Shown piece after piece: positions 57,885 through 64,000 of a stretch of DNA of 64,000 nt. How positions within the stretch are numbered: position 1 is the stretch's first letter; every line of letters begins with the position of its first letter. This stretch comes from Isotricha intestinalis (lineage: Eukaryota > Ciliophora > Litostomatea > Vestibuliferida > Isotrichidae): positions 1 through 64,000 of the forward strand of contig JAJJLU010000339.1 of NCBI GenBank assembly GCA_023807065.1, given 5' to 3'. Both the position numbers and the translations under genes were made by a program. The notes beneath the pieces were generated by a model. That model had not been told where the DNA came from. It saw only the letters and a program-made list of their open reading frames with translations, and searched no databases.

Positions 57885-59429
57885 TTAAAAACTTTCACTA
57901 CTAGCACTAATTAAATCTTCATTTTTTTTAGAATTATCTTTACTATTTTCAGAATTTAAAAGTTTTTTTTCTTCTTCTTCTTCTTGTTCATTTTGATCAT
58001 TTGATTTTGACTCAGAACTGAAACCATCATGATAATTTTCCATATATAAACTATCTAAAGGTCTATTTCCAGTTTCATAAGAAAGTAAAAAAGACAATAA
58101 AAAAGAAATAAAACATAAACTTGCAATTAAATAATATGCTATTTTATAATTTTTATTATGAATTATGTATAATATTACATTTGAAAAAAAACAACTTAAA
58201 CTAAAAATCATTATTAAAAATCCTAAAGCTAAATCTCTTATTCTCATACAAAAAAATTCAACTATATATGTTATTGTTATTGATAATGAAGTTAATGAAA
58301 ATATTAAATGTAAACCTATAAATATTGGATACATAGATTTTAATATTATTGAAATAAAAGAAAAAATTGATGAGAATAAAAAACATATTGACATTGTTTT
58401 TTTTCTTCCTATTTTAAATTTTTCAATAATATAACATAAAGGTATCATTCCCATTAAACAAATTAAATTTATTATTAATTGATTAATAATTATTTTTTTA
58501 TTTAAATCAAGTTGAATTCCATAAATTGATATTTTAGTTAAATGATTTAAATTATATAAACTAATTAAACTAAATGAAATAGTAAATAAAAAGTAAATTA
58601 ATATTAAAGTAGTATTTTGATTATTATGATTCATTAAATAAACTAATTTATTTTCAACATGTTTAAAAGCGTTATTATCAAAAATTTCATTAGTAATTTT
58701 TCTTTTTTCTTCTTCAGTAATAATATTTCTTTTATTAATATTTTTTAATATTTCAAAACCTTTTTCATTTTCTCTTAAATAAATTAAATGACGAGGAGAA
58801 TCAAATGAAAAAAAAAAGTTAAAAAAACATTGTACAATAACAAAAATGGTTAGAATAAATAATAAAATTTTAATTCTTTTTTCTTCATAATTAGGCATAA
58901 TAATAAATATTAATAAACATTGAATAAAAGAAGGTAAAATATAGAATATCCAAATAAAAAGACAATGGAAATTTCTATAATAAATATTTCTATATTCAAT
59001 GAAAATTATAATGGAAGTAAGAAGACAAAATCCTAAACCTAAACCAATTAAAATTCTAATAATTATCATAGAAATTTCATTTAAAAAAAAAATCATAATA
59101 ATATGTGAAAATAAAATAATTAAAGGAGAATATTTTAATAACAATGTTCTTTTTGATTCCATATTTCCTGCTGTCATTGAACCGAAAGAAAAACCTAAAA
59201 ATATTACTGAATTTAAAAGAATATTTTCAAAGTTCGATAAATTTAATTTTGTTTTCATTAATGTTGATAAATTTGAATAAAGGGTAAATTCTAATCCTGT
59301 TATAAATATTGATAATGATGATAATATATATGAATATAATTGATAGTTTGAATATGGAGCATTGTCTTTTATTTCTCTTATTGTTGCTGGCTTTGATTTT
59401 GGGTTTAGGTTGCTCATTTTTTTTTCCAT
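57885..59429 (-). CDS. Major facilitator superfamily transporter
   Basis: The open frame reaches a TTG at 59471, but the first ATGs are at 59429 and 59417. The start at 59429 gives 514 residues. There are about 12 membrane helices in two groups of six with a cytosolic loop between, which contains DSPRHLIYLRENEKGFEILKNINKRNI, typical of the sugar/organic-cation transporter branch. The GxxxGR motif between helices 2 and 3 is replaced by GNMESKRTLLLKY. The tail is acidic and Ser-rich (EEEEEKKLL, SASSESF). The transported compound cannot be inferred from sequence. Confidence 0.88.
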   Translation of the reverse strand: MEKKMSNLNPKSKPATIREIKDNAPYSNYQLYSYILSSLSIFITGLEFTLYSNLSTLMKTKLNLSNFENILLNSVIFLGFSFGSMTAGNMESKRTLLLKYSPLIILFSHIIMIFFLNEISMIIIRILIGLGLGFCLLTSIIIFIEYRNIYYRNFHCLFIWIFYILPSFIQCLLIFIIMPNYEEKRIKILLFILTIFVIVQCFFNFFFSFDSPRHLIYLRENEKGFEILKNINKRNIITEEEKRKITNEIFDNNAFKHVENKLVYLMNHNNQNTTLILIYFLFTISFSLISLYNLNHLTKISIYGIQLDLNKKIIINQLIINLICLMGMIPLCYIIEKFKIGRKKTMSICFLFSSIFSFISIILKSMYPIFIGLHLIFSLTSLSITITYIVEFFCMRIRDLALGFLIMIFSLSCFFSNVILYIIHNKNYKIAYYLIASLCFISFLLSFLLSYETGNRPLDSLYMENYHDGFSSESKSNDQNEQEEEEEKKLLNSENSKDNSKKNEDLISASSESF

Positions 59430-59639
59430 TTGATATAATAATATATTTTTATTTTTAATATATATTTGCAATTTAATTTTTATTTAAATTTATATTTTTT
59501 ATAAATATCACTTTTTTTTTTGGATTTATTTATGTTAATTAAGTTGGGAAAAAATGTAAATTATTATTTTATCTTGTTTCGTAAAAAATTTATATTATTT
59601 ATTATTAATTTAATTTTGTTTAATTATTTAAATAGAATT

Positions 59640-60566
59640 TTAATTATCTTCATTTTGAATCATTTGTGATTTTTCTTCTAAATTATTTAATATTTGAGTT
59701 AAAGTTTCATTTTTTTTAAGATATTCTAAAAGATTTTTGATATCATCAAATAAATTAAAATTTTGGAAATTTAAAGTTTGAACAATAGATTTAATAATTT
59801 TATTTCTGGATTTAAATATATTAAAATCTTTATCTTCAATTTTATTATTTTGTGAAGAAATTAAAATTTGAAAATTTTGAAAAGAATATTCAAAACTAAT
59901 AGTAAAATTTCTAACAGTAATTTTATTTAAATAATTTTTTTCTTCTAAATATAAAACAGAAATAAATAAATAAATTTGATATATAAAAAACTTATCTATT
60001 TCATCATTATTAAAAATATTTACAAATATTTCAAATTCATTTTTAAAACAAAAGCCAATATAATAATAAGATAATAATTGTTTTGCTAATAAATTAAATT
60101 CATTTTGATTTTTCCATTCTTTTAAAATTTCAGTATAAATTATTTTAAAATAATTAAAAAATTTTTCTTTTATTTCTTCTTCATAATCATCTTCAATTTC
60201 TAATAATGAATCAGAAATAATTTTTTCTTTTAATTTTCCAGTACTTTCAAATTTATGTTTTACACAATATTCATTTTTAATTATTTCTTTATTTATATTC
60301 TTATCCATTAAAGATTCTTTACTTGTTTCTTTTGTTTTGTAATTTTCTTTCGTTTTTATTTTTGGTTTTTTAACAGAATTTATATTTTTTTTAATTTCCT
60401 TATCATTATCATTTAATTCATATAATAATACTGAAAGACTATCTTTTGGAGTTTGAATATTATTTATCTTTTTCTGATTTTTATTTTTATTTATTTTTTG
60501 ATCTATTAAATACTTTGCCATTGATTCAATTTCCTTTGAAACAGAAATTTTGGTATTTTCATTCAT
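59640..60566 (-). CDS. Unknown protein, 308 residues
   Basis: The first 100 residues are charged and disordered. The rest (about 135-285) is helical with hydrophobic/aromatic spacing (KFFNYFKIIYTEILKEW, LLSYYYIGFCF, FFIYQIYLFISVLY), probably a soluble helical domain. It ends with a short helix, LEYLKKNETLTQILNNLEEK. I recognise no family. It begins close to the 3' end of the coiled-coil gene's region on the same strand, and spacers on both sides are short. Frame length and leader support a real gene. Confidence 0.65.
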   Translation of the reverse strand: MNENTKISVSKEIESMAKYLIDQKINKNKNQKKINNIQTPKDSLSVLLYELNDNDKEIKKNINSVKKPKIKTKENYKTKETSKESLMDKNINKEIIKNEYCVKHKFESTGKLKEKIISDSLLEIEDDYEEEIKEKFFNYFKIIYTEILKEWKNQNEFNLLAKQLLSYYYIGFCFKNEFEIFVNIFNNDEIDKFFIYQIYLFISVLYLEEKNYLNKITVRNFTISFEYSFQNFQILISSQNNKIEDKDFNIFKSRNKIIKSIVQTLNFQNFNLFDDIKNLLEYLKKNETLTQILNNLEEKSQMIQNEDN

Positions 60567-60701
60567 AATAAGATAATTTATTCATATAAAAAAAATAAAA
60601 ATATAACAAATAAAAATAATATATAATAAAAATTAATATATTGAAATTCCAAAAAAAATGTTTATGTTAAATTAAATTAAATAAAAAAAAGTTTGTTTTA
60701 T

Positions 60702-61841
60702 TTATGATATACTTTCAATATTTTTCCTTTTAAATTCTAATTCAAGTGAATTTAATCCATCTTTTAATTGTTCAACTTCATTCATTAATTGTTTAATATA
60801 TTGATTAGAATTACATAATTCAATAGATAAATTATTTTTATCATCAATTAAATTTAAATTTTTTTTATTTAAAATATCAATATCTCTTTCCATCATTTGA
60901 ATATGTTTTGCACATTCTTTATTTTCAATAACAAAAATTTGTAAATTTTGTCTTAATCTACAATTATCTTTATTTAATCTTTGAATATCTTCCATTAAAA
61001 GATTAATATCTTTTTCATTTGCTAAATCTTTTGTTTTATAATAATCAATTGTTTTATTAGTATTAATTTTTTCTTCTCTTAATTTATCATATTCATTTGT
61101 TAAATTATTTATTTCTTTTAATATTGATTTATTTTTATATTTTAAATCTTCAATTAATTTTGATGAATAATTTAAATCTTTTATTTTTGAATTTAAATCT
61201 CCTTTTAATTCTGCTATATCACCTTCAAAATGTAATATTTGAGATTTTAAAACATTTATTTCTCTTTCTCTATCAAATAATCTATTATTATCTATTTCTG
61301 ATTTATTCATTATTTCTTTCATTTTTAAATTTATTTCTTCATTATTTTTTTTCATTTCTTCATTTTTATTTTCTAAATCTAATATTATTTTATTTTTTTC
61401 TGAATTTTCATTTGATAATAATATTTTTGCTTCTTCTAATATTTTCATTTGGTCTTTTAATTCTGTTATTTCATTTAATAAATCTTTTTTATTATTTTCC
61501 ATTTCTTCTTTTTCTTCTTTTAATTTTAAAACTAATTTTCTTAATTCTGTACTTTCAGCATTTTCACTTTGCATTTTTGTTGATAAATAATTTCTTGAAT
61601 TTTCGGTTTCTGAGATTATATCTTTTAATTCTTCTATTTGATTTCTTAATATAAGATTATTATTTTTTAATTCATCGTTCATTTCAATCACTTTATTTAA
61701 TTCTTTTTCTAGTTCTTTGTTTTCAATAATATTACTTTGATTTTGTTGTTTTAAATCATCAATTTCACTTTTTAATTTAATAACTTCAATATTATCATCA
61801 AATATATTTCTTTCATTACTTTGTTTTTCTTCTTCAATCAT
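60702..61841 (-). CDS. Coiled-coil protein, 379 residues
   Basis: From residue 10 to the end this is a nearly uninterrupted heptad-rich coiled coil with leucines at the core positions (IDDLKQQNQSNIIENKELEKEL, LRNQIEELKDIISETE and so on). It has no globular domain, signal peptide or membrane helix. Proteins of this kind in protists are centrosomal, basal-body or cytoskeletal filament parts or tethers. No specific relation can be claimed. Its length and regular heptads suggest a parallel dimer of roughly 50 nm, which is inference from residue count only. Confidence 0.85.
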   Translation of the reverse strand: MIEEEKQSNERNIFDDNIEVIKLKSEIDDLKQQNQSNIIENKELEKELNKVIEMNDELKNNNLILRNQIEELKDIISETENSRNYLSTKMQSENAESTELRKLVLKLKEEKEEMENNKKDLLNEITELKDQMKILEEAKILLSNENSEKNKIILDLENKNEEMKKNNEEINLKMKEIMNKSEIDNNRLFDREREINVLKSQILHFEGDIAELKGDLNSKIKDLNYSSKLIEDLKYKNKSILKEINNLTNEYDKLREEKINTNKTIDYYKTKDLANEKDINLLMEDIQRLNKDNCRLRQNLQIFVIENKECAKHIQMMERDIDILNKKNLNLIDDKNNLSIELCNSNQYIKQLMNEVEQLKDGLNSLELEFKRKNIESIS

Positions 61842-61990
61842 TTTAACTTATAATAAAAAAAAATATTATTTAAAAAAAATTAAATATATTTAACAATACT
61901 TTATTTATTTGATAATGATATAATTTGTTTAAAAAAAATATCAAACAAATAAACTTTAAATTTCAAAAAAAAATCAATTTATTTCCTTAT

Positions 61991-63034
61991 TTATTTTTTA
62001 ATACCACCAGATAATTTTTTTTCAACATCTTCAACTTTTTTTTTAATATTTTCATCAATATGAAATTTATTATCTTCATTTTGATTTTGTCTTCTTAATT
62101 TAGCTCTTTCTAATCTTTTTTTTAATCTTTCTTCTCTTTGTTTTTTTTCTTCATCATTATATTGAGTTGTATTTCTTTTAAATTGACTATTAATTGTAAT
62201 TGGAGATGAAATACCTTTTTTTAATTTATCATTTTCATCTTTCTTATTTAATAAATCTTGAATTCTATTTTCTATACTTGTTGATAATAATGTATTTGAT
62301 TTTGGTTCTTTATTTTTTTTTAATATATTATTTATATTATCTTCTGATTGAGTTATTGGGTTTTTTTCTAATTCTTTTGATAAATCATTTATTGATTCTT
62401 CTATTGGATTTTTTTCATTTTCTGTATTTTCATTTTTTATAAATTTTTCAATTGGATTGTTTTCTATTTCTTCATTATTTATTTTTTTGTCTTCTTTAAT
62501 TTCATTATTATTTAATTCTTTATTATTTATTTTTTCATTTTCATTTTCTTTATTATTTGATTTTTCTTTTTCTTTATTATTTAATTTTTCTTTTTCTTCA
62601 ATATTATTATTATCTAATTCTTTGTTATTATTTTTTTCTAGATCTTTAAATACTTCTCTTTCTAAACTTTTTGAATTAATATGATTTAATGTAAGATTAT
62701 TATTGTTTTTAAGATTTAAATTATCTTTTTTTTCATTTTTACTATTATATATATTTTTTTTTGATTTAATATCTTCTGTTATAAGATCTTCAGCTTCATT
62801 AATTGTTCTTTCTTCATCTTTATTTTCATTTTCACTTTCCAAAATAATTGACATTGGGTCATTTCCTTTATAAAATGTTTTTTTAAGTTGTTTCTTTTTA
62901 TTTATATCAATTAATTCTTCTTTCCTATTTTCAATTTTATTTAAAGGAACTTCATTATTATTCTTTTTATTTCTTTCTAATTCTTTTTCTTCTTCTTCAT
63001 TTCTATTTGTTTGACAGCATAGAATATTTCCCAT
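61991..63034 (-). CDS. Lipid-anchored disordered Glu/Lys/Asn-rich protein
   Basis: The 347-residue protein starts MGNILCCQTN: Gly2 for myristoylation, Cys6 and Cys7 for palmitoylation. The rest is highly charged with repeats of NNKE/EKEN type (about 140-200), variants of NPIEE/NPITQSE (about 195-235), and a basic helical end (KKQREERLKKRLERAKLRRQNQ). No enzyme domain is visible. It would be a membrane-tethered flexible protein, possibly binding acidic lipids or other proteins through its basic tail. It is the third protein in the window with this N-terminal signature, but no sequence similarity beyond it is apparent. Confidence 0.75.
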   Translation of the reverse strand: MGNILCCQTNRNEEEEKELERNKKNNNEVPLNKIENRKEELIDINKKKQLKKTFYKGNDPMSIILESENENKDEERTINEAEDLITEDIKSKKNIYNSKNEKKDNLNLKNNNNLTLNHINSKSLEREVFKDLEKNNNKELDNNNIEEKEKLNNKEKEKSNNKENENEKINNKELNNNEIKEDKKINNEEIENNPIEKFIKNENTENEKNPIEESINDLSKELEKNPITQSEDNINNILKKNKEPKSNTLLSTSIENRIQDLLNKKDENDKLKKGISSPITINSQFKRNTTQYNDEEKKQREERLKKRLERAKLRRQNQNEDNKFHIDENIKKKVEDVEKKLSGGIKK

Positions 63035-63204
63035 TTATTGCAATTTATATTTTTAGAATTATGATTAATTCAATTAAAAAATAAATATTAAAAAAATTAT
63101 AAAAATATATAATAATAAATCTAGCATTAATTTTTACTTTTATAATATATATAAAAAATCATATAAATAAATAATAATTATTTAATAAAATTGAAAATTT
63201 TTAC

Positions 63205-64000
63205 TTAATCCAATAATTGTAATAAAAATTCAATTATTTCCCTTTGATTAAAATAAGGTAAATATTCATGATAAAAGATTAAATTAATAATACATTCTTT
63301 CATTTTATCATTAATATCTTTTTCCAAAGTAATTAAATATTGATTAAAAAAATAATTAACTATTTTAAAAATAGCCATAGGAGTATATATAGGAACATTA
63401 AATGTTTTTTTGGTTACATTATTTCTTAAAAAAATTTTTGGTTTAATTTCTTTTTGACAATCAACACAAAAATAATTAACAGGTTTTAATTCTATTTTAC
63501 ATTTTTCACAACCAAGAACTATTGTATTTACTTTTAAATTACAATTATTACAAGCTTTTGTTAGTTGTATTGTTTTTCCACAACACTCATCACATAAATT
63601 ATATATATCTTGTATTTTTTCTTTACAATATTCACATGAATTTATTATATTTAGTTGAGTTCCCATTGATTGAGAAAATTTTATATAAAATTCCTCATTT
63701 TTAACTCCATCTTGACAAAAATTATATTTTAAAAATATTTTATATTTTTTTTCTTCACTTTTCTTCTCTTCTTCTTCTTCTTCTTCTAATTTAGTTTCTT
63801 CATTTTTATTATTTTGTTTTTCCATTAAATATTTTTTAACTTCAATTTGAATATTTATGAATGAATTAACTAACTTTAATATATTTTCATTTGGAAAAAT
63901 TGAGTTTGAAATTATGAATTCCATTAATTCATTATATATATTTAATAAAGTATTTTTATATTCAAATGATATTTCTTTTTTTAAACATAATTTATAAATA
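63205..64000 (-). CDS. Cys-rich zinc-binding-like protein, 5' end outside window
   Basis: The frame stays open past the first internal ATG (63924) to the window end, so the start lies beyond 64000. The visible C-terminal part has about 265 residues. After a helical section and an acidic run (EEEEEEKKSEEKK) comes a cluster of CxxC pairs: CEYCKEKI, CDECCGK, CNNCNLK, CEKCKI and CVDCQKEI within about 70 residues, suited to two or three zinc sites. A helical end follows. It is not a standard RING, PHD or LIM pattern that I can place. It could be a ribbon-type zinc module for protein or nucleic acid binding. Confidence 0.7.
   Translation of the reverse strand, partial: IYKLCLKKEISFEYKNTLLNIYNELMEFIISNSIFPNENILKLVNSFINIQIEVKKYLMEKQNNKNEETKLEEEEEEEKKSEEKKYKIFLKYNFCQDGVKNEEFYIKFSQSMGTQLNIINSCEYCKEKIQDIYNLCDECCGKTIQLTKACNNCNLKVNTIVLGCEKCKIELKPVNYFCVDCQKEIKPKIFLRNNVTKKTFNVPIYTPMAIFKIVNYFFNQYLITLEKDINDKMKECIINLIFYHEYLPYFNQREIIEFLLQLLD

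Noticed and set aside
61097..61654. 185-residue Leu/Phe-rich frame resembling a membrane protein
   Set aside because: It is an antisense shadow of the coiled-coil gene, whose heptads give regular hydrophobic complements.
1..64000. Reassigned stop codons as in many ciliates
   Set aside because: Genes with good C-termini end at TAA, TAG and TGA (for example TGA after the WD40 at 3910 and the MORN gene at 28733), and no conserved domain is interrupted by an in-frame stop that would need reading through.
1..64000. Selenocysteine TGA codon and SECIS near SelD
   Set aside because: The SelD active position is a plain Cys codon, and no frame in the window continues convincingly through a TGA.
1..64000. 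tRNA, rRNA, CRISPR or transposon genes
   Set aside because: No cloverleaf with a TTCGA-type loop, no spaced repeat array, and no transposase or reverse transcriptase motif was seen by eye.

Overview
The window is nuclear DNA from a very AT-rich, gene-dense unicellular eukaryote. The evidence is about 27 long open frames that are nearly all intronless, one clear spliceosomal-type intron of only 31 nt, A-rich leaders before ATGs, asparagine- and lysine-rich proteins, and use of TAA, TAG and TGA all as stops (so a standard stop set). Eukaryote-only families are present: SET/PHD methyltransferase, MADS box, DHHC acyltransferase, RNase P subunit Pop4, FCP1/SCP-type phosphatase, EIPR1-like WD40 and MORN/IQ protein. 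An M60-type metallopeptidase with PA14 and F5/8C-like domains, plus a bacterial-looking SelD, would suit an anaerobic or host-associated protist. The lineage cannot be fixed from this sequence alone.

Layout. Positions 1-8549 and 14518-23066 are two direct copies of the same block, at a constant offset of 14517 with no indels found. The block carries a NifS-like/SelD fusion gene (minus), an EIPR1-like WD40 gene (plus), a small MGxCC protein gene (plus) and a SET-domain methyltransferase gene (plus). In the left copy the SET gene is cut off at the block edge and runs into a frameshifted PHO80-type cyclin relic (about 8586-9164). In the right copy it is full length with an Arg/Ser/Asn-rich tail. 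The 6 kb between the copies holds the cyclin relic, a GC-rich hairpin (9443-9501) and a large double-headed dynamin-like GTPase gene.

From 24 to 36 kb come a MADS-box gene with a tiny intron, a PPPDE-fold protein whose catalytic Cys is Ser, a lipid-anchored IQ/MORN protein, a large NLI/FCP1-type phosphatase and two genes of unknown function. From 36 to 48 kb come an unknown gene, the M60 ectopeptidase, a Cys-rich relic, a NADAR-FHA-RRM fusion, Pop4, an unknown basic protein transcribed from a 45-bp divergent spacer, and a DHHC palmitoyltransferase. From 48 to 64 kb come a type I membrane protein, a divergent LRR-like/WD40 pair, a coiled-coil/CBM20/EEP protein that lacks the usual GDxN catalytic motif, a Cof-type HAD phosphatase, an MFS transporter, an unknown protein, a coiled-coil protein, a second dually lipidated protein and a Cys-rich protein cut by the window end.

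There is no operon-like logic. Themes that recur are membrane lipidation (three MG...C N-termini and one DHHC enzyme), RNA/chromatin factors (SET-KH, NADAR-FHA-RRM, Pop4, MADS, CTD-type phosphatase) and selenium metabolism (the duplicated fusion). The strongest items for follow-up are the NifS-SelD fusion, the long identical duplication, the NADAR-FHA-RRM protein, and two enzyme-fold proteins whose catalytic residues are missing.
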